The notes: generated by a model not told the origin, from the sequence alone. A stretch of 64,000 nt of DNA from Pleurocapsa sp. PCC 7319 (GCF_000332195.1 NZ_KB235922.1:4623322-4687321); one strand, 5' to 3'; positions 44,609 to 53,179 are shown, counted from the stretch's first letter. A program made the numbers and translations.

Positions 44609-44878
44609 TTACTCCTCGGCAGTAAAATTGGTGTTGTCTAAAAGTTCTTTCTTAGAACGCTTAAGCTGTTGCCAAAACTTTTTAATCTCATCATAAGTAT
44701 CCTCGGGACTTATTTTGCCATTGGCTTCTAAACCGCAAAGATAAGATACTTGTTGAGCAAACTGTTGTAAATTAGCATTAAACGCTAAATTTTCAGGATT
44801 AAACTCACCGCGATAGTTACCAATAGGATATAAAAACTCTTCTTTGAGGTTATCGATGTTCTGGGAATTCTCTGTCAT
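44609..44878 (-). CDS. Conserved hypothetical protein upstream of CHAD gene
   Basis: This 89-residue protein is soluble, acidic and helical, with a mid-part FLYPIGNYRGEFNPENLAFNANLQQFAQQV and CGLEANGKISPEDTYDEIKKFWQQLKRS. I recognise it only as a cyanobacterial small protein commonly adjacent to CHAD genes, possibly DUF7219, which I am not sure of. The 4-base gap to the CHAD start implies translational coupling and a shared role, perhaps polyphosphate-related. Confidence 0.7.
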   Translation of the reverse strand: MTENSQNIDNLKEEFLYPIGNYRGEFNPENLAFNANLQQFAQQVSYLCGLEANGKISPEDTYDEIKKFWQQLKRSKKELLDNTNFTAEE

Positions 44879-45732
44879 TGCTATGTCCTCGATTTAAACT
44901 TTATGCTTAAATGATTGTCTGCTGTAATCAATCTTAGTTTTTAGAGTGATGTGACAAGGTTAAGTTGAGTTTAAATTAATCATGCTTTGATTACTATTAG
45001 CGGCTAAGCTTAATCAATCTAAATCATAGTAATTCTAAATGAGTTGAGAGAATTTCCATTGCCTATTGTCTATTGCTTAGCTTCATGAATTAATTCTTAA
45101 TTTAAATTGGATTACCATACTGTTATAATTTTGCAGCAAAAAATTGAAGAAGTTGTGAGTAATATGAGTTAGAGAAAATTAAATCTAAATTACATACTCA
45201 GGATTGGCTTGAAATTACTTTTACTGTTATTTGTAATTAACTGTATTAGTTGACTTTTTGTATCGTAAAAGTTCCTAGTTAGATAAAAAAGACTATATTA
45301 AAAGTAGGTGATTTCTGTTGGACTTACTTCATAACTGATATCCTCAAGCGATATACATTTCTAGTTTTAGGAAAACAACTTGAAGAAAATTCTAAGTTTA
45401 TTAGTAGTATAAGTCTAGTATTCACTTCTAATTTCTGTGGGTAAATTACGATTTACTACTATCGGCTAATAAAGGCGCTAATTGTAGATACTATTGCTAC
45501 AAAAAGTATCTTATGGTAATCGCTAACTATAGAGAACCTGAGTCGAGTATGATCAATCCAATTGAGTCAAGAGTAAAATAAAAAAGGAGAAGTGCCAATA
45601 ATTTTCCTCAAGCAACGTTAGCCAACTTTAATCGACCCATCAGAAAAAAGATATTGTTTGAGGTTAAGTTATTCAAAGGTTTGATAATTACTTGTTTCGC
45701 TTAAAAATCAATACATTTGGGAGTAACAAATT
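44879..45732. other. 850-bp AT-rich spacer, no gene seen
   Basis: This divergent spacer contains no frame that I can support as coding and no known RNA family. It is AT-rich throughout. It holds the promoters of the minus-strand CHAD operon and the plus-strand gene at 45733. Confidence 0.4.
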
Positions 45733-45957
45733 ATGACTACTAATAATGCACAAAATAAGAGACATTTTTGCATTTTTGATTATTATTTAGATGGCTCATA
45801 TCTAAAATGGGAGGAAGTAAAGGGGGAATGTCCAATCTTAACTCGTGGACAAGAATGGATTGTGAACTTAGAAGATGGGACACAAATTACTACAGAAGTT
45901 ATGGACACCGAAGCTGTTAGTGAAAATGAACGTCGAATATATCTTCGTTCTCGTTAA
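45733..45957 (+). CDS. Small hypothetical protein (74 aa)
   Basis: I do not recognise a family. The 74 residues look like a compact beta-rich domain: FCIFDYYLDGSYLKWEEVKGE, then ILTRGQEWIVNLEDGTQITTEV and RRIYLRSR. The start is preceded by GGGAGT at a reasonable distance, which supports translation. It sits alone in an AT-rich neighbourhood. Confidence 0.55.
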   Translation: MTTNNAQNKRHFCIFDYYLDGSYLKWEEVKGECPILTRGQEWIVNLEDGTQITTEVMDTEAVSENERRIYLRSR

Positions 45958-46040
45958 AAGTATTGTTTAACTTGAGAAAGTATTGCTCGCTCACAACTTT
46001 CTCAAGCTATTTTGCTAATTTACTGCGCTTTTGAGTTAAA

Positions 46041-46120
46041 TAGACCACACAAACAAGTAAAATTCTATTCCCTTTCCCTGTTCCCTGTTCCCTATTCCCT
46101 GAATAGACCAATGTGGTCTA
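46041..46120. repeat. TTCCCTG heptamer array with flanking inverted repeat
   Basis: TAGACCACA (46041-46049) and TGTGGTCTA (46112-46120) enclose an array of TTCCCTG and TTCCCTA heptamers (46068-46100). It is the same class of heptamer array as in MITE copy A. A smaller TAGACCA/TGGTCTA palindrome is nested at the right end. Confidence 0.7.
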
Positions 46121-46202
46121 CCCAATCGAAAACTGCTGTAATAGTAAAAGACATTTTAGGGAGGAGAGATTAAGAGAACTACTAAATAGGAGGTGTAAAG
46201 AC

Positions 46203-46713
46203 ATGAAAAAAGGTTTTTTTCAGCAATACATTTACTTATTTGATTAGTGCGCTCGCTGCTTTAACAATTGGAGAATATTGGTTGCTAACTACTAACGCAT
46301 TAGCCCAACCAACTCTCCCAAATTTGATTGCTCAAGAAATTGACAATCTCAAACAGTCAGATCGGTCTTGGGTAGAAATTGATCTTTCTGACCAACATTT
46401 ATTTGCTTGGGAAGGCAAGAATCAGACTTTTACGGCAATCATTTCGACAGGTAAAGCCAAAACTCCAACTAATATAGGGATTTATACAGTTCAAAGAAAA
46501 TATCCTCAAGATAGAATGCGCGGTTCGGATTACGATATTCCCAATGTTCCTAATGTACTATACTTTGATCGCGGTTATGCTCTTCATGGTGCATTTTGGC
46601 ACAATAATTTTGGCACCCCTGTCAGTCATGGTTGCGTTAATCTTCCTGTCAGTAATGCTAAATGGTTATTTGATTGGGCAAAAATCGGTACACCAGTAAT
46701 TATTCATCAATAA
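46203..46713 (+). pseudogene. L,D-transpeptidase (YkuD), frameshifted in signal peptide
   Basis: The catalytic domain is intact: HGAFWHNNFG, then PVSHGCVNL with the active cysteine, and VEIDLSDQHLFAWEGKNQ at its start. Such enzymes make 3-3 cross-links in peptidoglycan. The ATG at 46203 has an excellent AGGAGGTG ribosome-binding site but runs into a stop at 46245. The catalytic frame is one base off. It is restored by removing one T of the seven-T tract at 46214-46220, which gives MKKGFFSNTFTYLISALAAL, a plausible signal peptide. Otherwise only a poor TTG start (46240) remains. It could be phase variation, a decay or a sequencing homopolymer error. Confidence 0.75.
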
Positions 46714-46848
46714 TGTCTAGTGTCAACTCTGTGAATTAGCAACATTCAGGTTCATTAATTTTCTGCTATCAGCTAGCGAATTTGTTATGGAAATAGTCCT
46801 GCAATAAACTTAAATAAACTTAATTTTAAAGTTATTTATTGCTTAATA

Positions 46849-47574
46849 ATGGAGATTTTAATAGTTGAAGACGAACGGGAAATAGCAGAAATTATCCAAG
46901 AATGTTTAGAATCTGAAGGATTTGCCTGTCGCGTCTGTTATGATGGTCAATCGGCCCTCAGACTCTATGGCGAATATCAACCGGACTTGATTATTCTCGA
47001 TATTAGATTGCCAGGAATGGATGGATTGGAAGTATGCACGCAAATCCGCCAAAAACCAGTAGCTCACGATCCTTATATCTTAATGTTAACTTCTCGGGGA
47101 GAAGAAATTGATCGCATTATTGGTTTATCTACTGGAGCAGATGATTATTACGTTAAACCCTTCAGTCCCAGAGAATTAGTTGCTAGGGTGCGGGCTTTGT
47201 TACGTCGTCGTTTACGAGAAAGCGATCCGCCAGGCTACGCGCAGCGTAATCGCTCTGGGTTGATAAGAACAAAATCTTTTACTATCGATTTAGAACAACA
47301 CTGTATCAGTCGCCATTTTGAGGAGGAGTCAGCAAAACAGTTAGATTTATCTTCTTCTGAGTTTAAGTTAATGACTCTATTTGTGAAGCATCCAGGCAGA
47401 GTATGGGAAAGAGGACAACTAATAGAAAAGCTCTGGGGTGATGATTTTTTTGGTGAAGAGCGAGTAATTGATACCCACATAGCTAGATTACGGAAAAAAG
47501 TTGAACCTCATCTTGGTAAACCCAGATTTATCCAAACCGTTGTGGGCGTGGGTTACAAATTTGAAGATTCATAG
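46849..47574 (+). CDS. OmpR-family response regulator
   Basis: This 241-residue regulator has a receiver domain with the phospho-acceptor D51 (LIILDIRLPGMDG), the acidic pair E7/D8 and K103 (YYVKPFSPREL). A C-terminal winged helix follows, with RVWERGQLIEKLWG, VIDTHIARLRKKVEP and VVGVGYKF. The linker (residues 125-137) is encoded over an imperfect palindrome (47221-47254) that adds SDPPGYAQRNRSG. The histidine-kinase gene starts 7 bases after the stop, so this is a complete two-component pair. Direct-repeat sites downstream may be its targets. Confidence 0.95.
   Translation: MEILIVEDEREIAEIIQECLESEGFACRVCYDGQSALRLYGEYQPDLIILDIRLPGMDGLEVCTQIRQKPVAHDPYILMLTSRGEEIDRIIGLSTGADDYYVKPFSPRELVARVRALLRRRLRESDPPGYAQRNRSGLIRTKSFTIDLEQHCISRHFEEESAKQLDLSSSEFKLMTLFVKHPGRVWERGQLIEKLWGDDFFGEERVIDTHIARLRKKVEPHLGKPRFIQTVVGVGYKFEDS
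47221..47254. repeat. Palindromic insertion within the response-regulator linker
   Basis: AGCGAT at 47221 and ATCGCT at 47249 enclose a second pair ACGC/GCGT around GCA. The unit lies between the receiver and DNA-binding domains. It is read in frame and encodes a Pro/Gly/Asn-rich linker segment, so it appears to be a small repeat tolerated in a coding region. Confidence 0.6.
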
Positions 47575-47581
47575 GTAATTA

Positions 47582-48682
47582 ATGAACAAGCTCAATTTGC
47601 AAGTTAGACTTTTTTTTTCCCATATCCTAGTTACTATTGTTGGGGTAACGGCATCTTCGGTGGTGGGTAATTTTTTTTCTCCCCGATTTTTTCAATTCCA
47701 TGTCAGAGAACTAGAAGGAAGAGGCTTAACTATTAGCACTGCTCACTCTCAGCTATTAGAGGTATTTGAGACAGCCTGGGCAAGAGGCAATTTTTGGTCT
47801 TTTTTAATTGGGACATTGGCAGCAGCAATTCTTAGTTACTGGCTAGCCAAGCGAATTGTTCAACCTTTGAATCAGATGGAAACGATTATTGAACAATTTG
47901 CTAACGGTAAACTAGACCAACGAATGTCTCATTTAGAGATTCCCGAGCTAGACCGTCTGGCAATGGGTTTTAATCGCATGGCAACCAGTTTAGAAGAAGT
48001 AGAATCAAGACGACGAGAAATAATCGACGATCTTACCCACGAGTTACGAACCCCTTTAACTATTATTCGCGGTCGGTTGGAGGAAATAGCCGATGGCATT
48101 ATTGTCGGTAACTCTCAAATATATTCGCGACTAATCCGTGAAACTAAGCGTTTACAGCGTTTGCTTAATGATTTGCAGGAATTATCTCAGGTGGAAACAG
48201 GCAATCTATCGTTAAATCTACAACCGACTAATTTACGCCAGATTCTTGAGCCATTAGTAGAAAGGTTCGCCGATCAGTTACTTGGTAGCGATCGCGTTTT
48301 AAATTTAGACTGTCCGACTAATTTGCCCTATGTCATGGCAGATAGCGATCGCTTGGAACAAATTTTAGTTAATTTACTCAGTAATGCAATTCGTCATACT
48401 CCATCTGGTTCTATTACCTTAAAAGCTTGGTCTGATGTAGATAAAGTCTGGCTGTCTCTGACTGATACTGGTTCGGGAATTGCACCAGAAGAATTGCCTC
48501 ATGTTTTTCGACGTTTTTGGCGATCGCAGAAATCTCGTTCTCAAAAGTATGGTGGTACTGGTATTGGTCTAGCGATTTGTCGTCGTTTGGTAGAACTTCA
48601 CGGAGGAGAAATATTTGTCGCCAGTCAGTTAGAAGTGGGCAGTACTTTTAAATTCTATTTACCTATAAGTAGTATCAAATAA
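47582..48682 (+). CDS. Sensor histidine kinase (HAMP-HisKA-HATPase)
   Basis: This 366-residue membrane kinase has two membrane helices (about 8-30 and 72-89) around a short, ~40-residue periplasmic sensor. A HAMP domain follows (about 90-142), then the dimerisation domain with H153 (DDLTHELRTPLTI) and the ATPase domain with the N box (NLLSNAIRHTP), DTGSGIAPEELPHVF and GGTGIGLAI. The small sensor and layout resemble BaeS-type kinases of envelope stress. It is translated together with the response regulator 7 bases upstream. MITE copy C begins 22 bases past the stop. Confidence 0.93.
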   Translation: MNKLNLQVRLFFSHILVTIVGVTASSVVGNFFSPRFFQFHVRELEGRGLTISTAHSQLLEVFETAWARGNFWSFLIGTLAAAILSYWLAKRIVQPLNQMETIIEQFANGKLDQRMSHLEIPELDRLAMGFNRMATSLEEVESRRREIIDDLTHELRTPLTIIRGRLEEIADGIIVGNSQIYSRLIRETKRLQRLLNDLQELSQVETGNLSLNLQPTNLRQILEPLVERFADQLLGSDRVLNLDCPTNLPYVMADSDRLEQILVNLLSNAIRHTPSGSITLKAWSDVDKVWLSLTDTGSGIAPEELPHVFRRFWRSQKSRSQKYGGTGIGLAICRRLVELHGGEIFVASQLEVGSTFKFYLPISSIK

Positions 48683-48704
48683 CCAAAAAGCAACTGGTCA
48701 CTGA

Positions 48705-48819
48705 TATAGCCGTACAAAATTGTGTTAGGACAAGTAAAGTTACTGGTTCGTAAGTAGCAAGTATCAAATAGCAAGTATCAGTTTCAAAAAGTGTCCTAAC
48801 CTAAATACGTAATGCTATA
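48705..48819. mobile_element. MITE copy C
   Basis: This 115-bp element lies just after the histidine-kinase gene. The left end TATAGCCGTACA...TTAGGACA mirrors the right end TGTCCTAA...CGTAATGCTATA as imperfect 28-bp inverted repeats. The centre contains the repeat AGCAAGTATCAAAT / AGCAAGTATCAG. It separates the two-component genes from the phased direct repeats that follow. Confidence 0.88.
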
Positions 48820-48831
48820 ACTAAGGGAAGT

Positions 48832-48870
48832 TTGTCAAAACTGACATAAAACTGACATAAATCTGCAATA
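48832..48870 (+). promoter_or_regulatory. Phased direct repeats, likely OmpR-type binding site (site 1)
   Basis: CTGACAT occurs at 48841 and 48852, and CTGCAAT at 48863, spaced exactly 11 bases. TTGTCAA lies just upstream. Direct repeats at helical phase are the usual target of OmpR-family regulators. The site is about 60 bases before the next start, in a promoter position. The two-component gene pair lies just upstream, which makes its regulator the prime candidate. Confidence 0.6.
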
Positions 48871-48930
48871 AAAGTGTGATATGGCTTAGGGTTGATAGGT
48901 ATTCATTATTCTATAAACTACCAACAGTAA

Positions 48931-49128
48931 TTGAATATATTTAATCCTTCCCGTGCACGTCTACTCGACGATTTCGCTATTTTACAAGAATTCTATAAAC
49001 AAGCTAAACCTTGTCCACACTTAATAGTTGAAAATCTGTTTGATACACAGATATTAACTGACATCCTCAGAGTAGAGATCGCTCTGAACGAAGTTCCAAA
49101 TTTTTGTCAATTTACTATTGGAGTTTAA
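48931..49128 (+). CDS. Small hypothetical protein (65 aa)
   Basis: I recognise no family. The frame begins with TTG at 48931 and reads NIFNPSRARLLDDFAILQEF, with later HLIVENLFDTQILTDILRVE. It has no membrane helix. It lies between the two phased-repeat sites and belongs to the same plus-strand stretch as the zinc-ribbon and glycosyltransferase genes. The weak start and absence of a good ribosome-binding site make it uncertain. Confidence 0.4.
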   Translation: MNIFNPSRARLLDDFAILQEFYKQAKPCPHLIVENLFDTQILTDILRVEIALNEVPNFCQFTIGV

Positions 49129-49150
49129 TTCCAATGTAAATCGTATTAAC

Positions 49151-49179
49151 GTTTGTCAAAATTGACATCTAACTGTCAC
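49151..49179 (+). promoter_or_regulatory. Phased repeats, site 2
   Basis: GTTTGTCAAAATTGACAT is followed by CTGTCAC 11 bases after TTGACAT (49162 and 49173). The block TTTGTCAAAA-x-TGACAT is shared with site 1. It lies about 85 bases before the zinc-ribbon gene, so both small genes have the same kind of site. Confidence 0.6.
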
Positions 49180-49265
49180 GGCCATGAAAGAACTATTTGT
49201 TAGCTTAACAATGAATTAATCTAGTTAAACATCTCAAGCCGCTTTCCAGATTTGGAGATAAAGCT

Positions 49266-49460
49266 ATGAATAGTTGTCCGCACTGCTCTCACAATTTACT
49301 CCGCCATCTCCGTTCTCATAATCTCTATTGGTATTGTTCACATTGCCATTTAGAAACATCAGATAGTTTTATAAGAATACAAAATAGACATATTAGGCAT
49401 ATTGTACCTAGGTCAGAACCTGTAAAATCTCATCGTTCCAGTTTAATTGCTGCACTTTAA
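49266..49460 (+). CDS. Small zinc-ribbon-like protein (64 aa)
   Basis: The 64-residue frame starts at an ATG and contains CPHCSHNLL and CSHCHLE, four cysteines in two CxxC pairs spaced like a zinc ribbon. A basic tail follows (RIQNRHIRHIVPRSEPVKSHRSS). Such small proteins may bind nucleic acid or act as adaptors. It lies 34 bases upstream of the glycosyltransferase gene, and the phased-repeat site 2 precedes it, which suggests one transcript. Confidence 0.6.
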   Translation: MNSCPHCSHNLLRHLRSHNLYWYCSHCHLETSDSFIRIQNRHIRHIVPRSEPVKSHRSSLIAAL

Positions 49461-49494
49461 TTTTTAGTTCACTTTAATTCTTAGATTTACAACT

Positions 49495-50763
49495 ATGCAG
49501 ACATTATCAACTATTGCTCTAATTTCAGTTCATAGCGATCCTGCTACGGAAACTGGTAGTCAAAATGTATATGTGCGTCAGGTTGGGGAAGCTTTATCTC
49601 GGTTGGGATGGCAGGTAGATATGTTTACCCGTAAGACTGATGCTAGTCAGGCAACCATAGTACAACATAATCCTCTGTGCCGTACTATTCGTCTCTCTGC
49701 TGGTCCAGAAGAATTTATCTCTCGACAAAAACTGATTGGCTATTTACCAGAATTCCTGAAGCAACTACGTCAATTTCAGTTAGATCGTGATATTAGGTAT
49801 CGCTTAATCCATACTAACTATTGGCTATCGGCTTGGGTGGGTATGGAACTTAAAAAAGTTCAACCCCTAAAGCATGTCCATACATATCATTCTTTAGGTG
49901 CGGTTAAGTATGCCAACGTTGATTATCTATCTAACTTAGATAAAACTCGCTTGGCAATTGAAAAAGCTTGTTTAGAAACAGCTGATTTAACTATCGCTAC
50001 CTGTCCTCAACAGAGAGATTATCTGCGGAAACTAGTATCCCATAAAGGTCAAATTGAAATTATTCCTTGTGGTGCTGATATAAATTTATTTGGTTCAATT
50101 GCCAGTTTTACAGCCAGGAAACAACTAGGTATTGCTCAAAATACATTTAATGTACTTTATGTCGGTCGATTCAATCGTCACCTAGGAGTCGAAACTTTAA
50201 TTAAAGCTCTTAGCAAACCTTCTTTGCATAGCGTTTGTGATATTCACTTAACTTTGGTTAATAACTCTCCTTCAAGTAATCCACTCAAAAGAAAACGCAT
50301 TGAAAAGTTGGTCTGGGATTTTGGTATAGACAATATCACCACATTTGCCGAACAAGCTAATCGAAAGGAATTGGCAAAGTATTACGCTGCAGCTGATGTT
50401 TGCGTCATTCCCAGCCACTATAATCCTTCAGGAATGGTAGCTATGGAGTCTATGGCAAGCGGAACCCCAGTGATTGCTTCTAATGTAGGAGGTCTTAAGT
50501 ATGTGATTCAACACGAACAAACAGGCATATTGTTTCCAGCCTTCAATTCATTTATTTTAACTAGGGGCATTTCTCGTTTAATAACCCAGCCAGAATGGCG
50601 ACGGAAATTGGGTGAATGTGGCAGAGAAAGAGTAGAAAAACTATTTACTTGGGATGGTGTCGCTCATCAACTAAATGAATTTTATCTCGAACAAATTGGG
50701 CAGCAAAATCTAGAGTTTCTGCATAAATCATTAGAGTATACGGTTCAGGCAGTAGGATATTAG
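49495..50763 (+). CDS. GT4-family glycosyltransferase
   Basis: This 422-residue enzyme has the GT-B fold. The N-terminal domain starts IALISVHSDPATETGSQNVYV, with the HTNYWLSAWVG segment of sucrose-phosphate-synthase-like enzymes. The donor domain starts FNVLYVGRFNRHLGVETLIKAL. The E-x7-E motif occurs in ESMASGTPVIASNVGG preceded by NPSGMVAM. It would use a nucleotide sugar to build a glycan, sugar phosphate or surface polymer, and the acceptor is unknown. It ends the cassette after the two small genes. Confidence 0.88.
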   Translation: MQTLSTIALISVHSDPATETGSQNVYVRQVGEALSRLGWQVDMFTRKTDASQATIVQHNPLCRTIRLSAGPEEFISRQKLIGYLPEFLKQLRQFQLDRDIRYRLIHTNYWLSAWVGMELKKVQPLKHVHTYHSLGAVKYANVDYLSNLDKTRLAIEKACLETADLTIATCPQQRDYLRKLVSHKGQIEIIPCGADINLFGSIASFTARKQLGIAQNTFNVLYVGRFNRHLGVETLIKALSKPSLHSVCDIHLTLVNNSPSSNPLKRKRIEKLVWDFGIDNITTFAEQANRKELAKYYAAADVCVIPSHYNPSGMVAMESMASGTPVIASNVGGLKYVIQHEQTGILFPAFNSFILTRGISRLITQPEWRRKLGECGRERVEKLFTWDGVAHQLNEFYLEQIGQQNLEFLHKSLEYTVQAVGY

Positions 50764-50993
50764 TTTTTTATGTCCTGAGAATGCTAGAAAATACTGACTA
50801 CAAGTGGCAGATTAAAACTTTTAAATGCGGAGAAAAGGTTAATATTGGCAACTAAAGCATCAGCATCAATGAGAGTATATCGTTTAGCAGTAGTAATTCT
50901 CTTGGTTATTTGGTTGCGATCGCTATTGAATTATTGGGGTCAACTTTGTACGGGATTGGCACAATGTCATTTAAGCGATCGCATTCGCAAATC

Positions 50994-51230
50994 GACACTA
51001 TTTTAGGCGATCGCGGAACACATCTATCAGGTGGTCAAAGGCAGCGTATTGCTATTGCCAGAGCTATTTTACGCGATCCAGAAATTCTGATTCTTGATGA
51101 GGCTACTAGTGCCTTAGATTCTGTTACTGAAAGATTAATCCAGCAGTCACTAGATCGGTTAACAGAGGGCAAAACAGTAATTGCGATCGCTCACCGTCTC
51201 TCGACGATTGTCAAGGCTGATAAGCTAATC
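50994..51230 (+). pseudogene. ABC exporter ATPase C-terminal fragment
   Basis: The fragment holds the signature LSGGQRQR, Walker [13 protein letters not shown] and the H-loop IAHRLST of a type I ABC exporter. The Walker A half and all membrane helices are missing. After KADKL the frame leaves the family and enters a TCTCCC heptamer repeat. Upstream sequence is out of frame. It is a gene relic. Low expression of a chance protein is possible but not functional as an ATPase. Confidence 0.8.
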
Positions 51231-51278
51231 CAGAGTTACCTTGCATATTTATTAGTTAGAAAACAAACCTTACAACCT

Positions 51279-51311
51279 TCTCCCTATTTCCCTATCTCCC
51301 CATCTCCCCAT
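51279..51311. repeat. TCTCCCTA-type heptamer array
   Basis: CTCCCTATTTCCCTATCTCC and following CCATCTCCCCATC form about four degenerate heptamer units of the CCCTATT/CCCCATC type, just after the ABC-exporter relic. Confidence 0.6.
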
Positions 51312-51363
51312 CAGCCTCAAGCGATCAATTCAATGTTGACCAGCTTATGGTCATTCCAATTAA

Positions 51364-52572
51364 CTATTTTAGAAGCGTCTGTTGTAAACATTGAGCAATT
51401 CTTTGAGCTGCCCCAGCTTCTCCCATACGTCGTTTTCCATTGAGGGCAATTTGTGCTAGGAGTTGAGGATTATTAATAACTTGGGCGATCGCTTTGGCGA
51501 CTTGCTCTGGACTTTCCACCATCATGATTGAACAACCCAGTAAACGAGATTGGGCTTCGGCAAAGGCATAGGTGAACTGAGGTCCTTCTCCTGGCATAAT
51601 TATCGCTGGTTTGCCTAAACCAACAAATTGTTCGGTTGCCGTTCCTGCCATAGCGATCGCGATATCTGCCTGTTGTAAAAACCGTTGATAGCTATTTTGG
51701 CTCAAAATCAAACTACTTTGATCTTTGGTTAGAGTTCTAGTTTGAGGTTGCTCTGCTGTTATCTGCCATCCTTGAATATCCGCTTCTTCGATAAATGCCT
51801 GAAGATTTAAAGCTGGTGCGATCGCTCCCCCAAAATTTAATTTCTCTTGGGGAAAAGATTTGATTATTTCTGGTAGCGAAGTTAATATCTGCTGCCAATT
51901 TTTTAACGCTTCTGGCATTCGAGAGCCTGGTAACAATAGCACATTTAGCTGCTCTGGTTGGCTAAATTGACTGTTGGCTGTAATGCCATCCATCATCGGA
52001 TTACCCAAATCGTAAGCCGGAATTGACCATTTTTGTAAAATCTCTGTGGTTAAGCTATCTCTGGGAAATGCTGCTTTGCAAGCACTACGGCTCATTAACC
52101 AACGCTCCCAAGGCAGATAAACTGAACCCAATTTTTTTTCTAACCAAGAAGTCTGAGCTAACCACTCAGTTTCGTTTCTAAGGTAATATTCTGATTTGGC
52201 AGTACCGACAAAAGCGTAATTTGCCTTACTTAACCAAGCATATAGCAGTGGTACTATATCTCCAACTGCTAAAATTACTGTATTCTCTTGACCCCAGTGA
52301 CGTACCAGCTTAAGCTGTTCAATTGTAAGTTGAATCAACCCACCCCGAATGTCTGACCAGAGTGGATTTCCTCCCATATAAATAAAGCCACCGGAAGGCA
52401 TCTGCTGCACTCTACCCGCGATCGGAATATTGAGCTTGCTGTAGGCATAGCCCTGACCAACAATTGGCAAAGCCACTATTTCGAGTTTGTGGGTAACAAT
52501 TTGTAATTGTTCTATAATACGAACAGCAATTTCGTCTTCTCCATGACCATTACTGAGAACCAAAAGCTTCAT
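51364..52572 (-). CDS. LpxB-like (TIGR03492) glycosyltransferase-related protein
   Basis: This 402-residue protein belongs to the cyanobacterial TIGR03492 group related to lipid-A-disaccharide synthase. Family marks are [20 protein letters not shown] at the start, [13 protein letters not shown], and a C-terminal donor domain with [37 protein letters not shown] and [10 protein letters not shown]. It should have the GT-B fold, but its substrate is not established. Cyanobacteria generally lack standard lipid A, so an unusual acceptor is likely. It converges on the ABC relic. Confidence 0.85.
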   Translation of the reverse strand: MKLLVLSNGHGEDEIAVRIIEQLQIVTHKLEIVALPIVGQGYAYSKLNIPIAGRVQQMPSGGFIYMGGNPLWSDIRGGLIQLTIEQLKLVRHWGQENTVILAVGDIVPLLYAWLSKANYAFVGTAKSEYYLRNETEWLAQTSWLEKKLGSVYLPWERWLMSRSACKAAFPRDSLTTEILQKWSIPAYDLGNPMMDGITANSQFSQPEQLNVLLLPGSRMPEALKNWQQILTSLPEIIKSFPQEKLNFGGAIAPALNLQAFIEEADIQGWQITAEQPQTRTLTKDQSSLILSQNSYQRFLQQADIAIAMAGTATEQFVGLGKPAIIMPGEGPQFTYAFAEAQSRLLGCSIMMVESPEQVAKAIAQVINNPQLLAQIALNGKRRMGEAGAAQRIAQCLQQTLLK

Positions 52573-52614
52573 ACGATTTTGAGCGATTGATCTCGCTTTA
52601 TTTAAAATAAATTA

Positions 52615-52911
52615 ATGATATATGTGATTGTTGCGATAAATTTATCGATTACCCTGCTTAATATTTATATTGCGATTAGAATTTGGCAAATAAGGATGAT
52701 ATTAGCTAGAATCACTGCTATTTTGATTAATTACGAAAATTACTTCAATGTTGTATTGAACGCTGCCCCGCAAATAATTTATCAAGGACAAAACAACCTT
52801 TATCACGTCCGCCAACGCTATCAACTATTGCAGTTACAAGTTACAAAAATAAAACAGCTCATCTGGTTACTCAATTGGAGTTATCAGATTTGGCGTAGAC
52901 CCCAAACATAA
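52615..52911 (+). CDS. Small membrane-anchored hypothetical protein
   Basis: This 98-residue protein starts with a membrane helix (IYVIVAINLSITLLNIYIAIRIW). A basic, amphipathic Gln/Arg-rich region follows (IIYQGQNNLYHVRQRYQLLQLQVTKIKQLIWLLNWSYQIWRR). It resembles small proteins conserved in cyanobacteria, but I cannot name it. It is divergent from the LpxB-like gene with only 42 bases between the starts, so the two promoters overlap. Confidence 0.6.
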   Translation: MIYVIVAINLSITLLNIYIAIRIWQIRMILARITAILINYENYFNVVLNAAPQIIYQGQNNLYHVRQRYQLLQLQVTKIKQLIWLLNWSYQIWRRPQT

Positions 52912-52957
52912 AATTCGTTAATAATTAATTTTTAGGTGATTAAATTTAATATTGGAT

Positions 52958-53179
52958 TCAAACGGAAACTAAACGAGATTCTGCAGTATCTTTAATCAGA
53001 CCCATCTTAGAATGAAGATAAGAATTTAAACAGATACGCTCTTGATCTGCTAAAGGTATTTGAGCATCAAGTTTATTTAATAACCGCTGTATCAATTCTG
53101 CCTCACTAATTTCTAATAGCTCTGAAGCATTAATGGTTTCGATTAAATTCCAGGTTTGGCGTAACAATTTAGTATTCAA
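52958..53179 (-). CDS. Small hypothetical protein (73 aa)
   Basis: The 73-residue protein is soluble and helical (TWNLIETINASELLEISEAELIQRLLNKLDAQIPLADQERICLNSYL). I recognise no family. The regular acidic and hydrophobic spacing suggests a real coding sequence. It lies between converging or isolated genes with no operon partner. Confidence 0.55.
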   Translation of the reverse strand: MNTKLLRQTWNLIETINASELLEISEAELIQRLLNKLDAQIPLADQERICLNSYLHSKMGLIKDTAESRLVSV

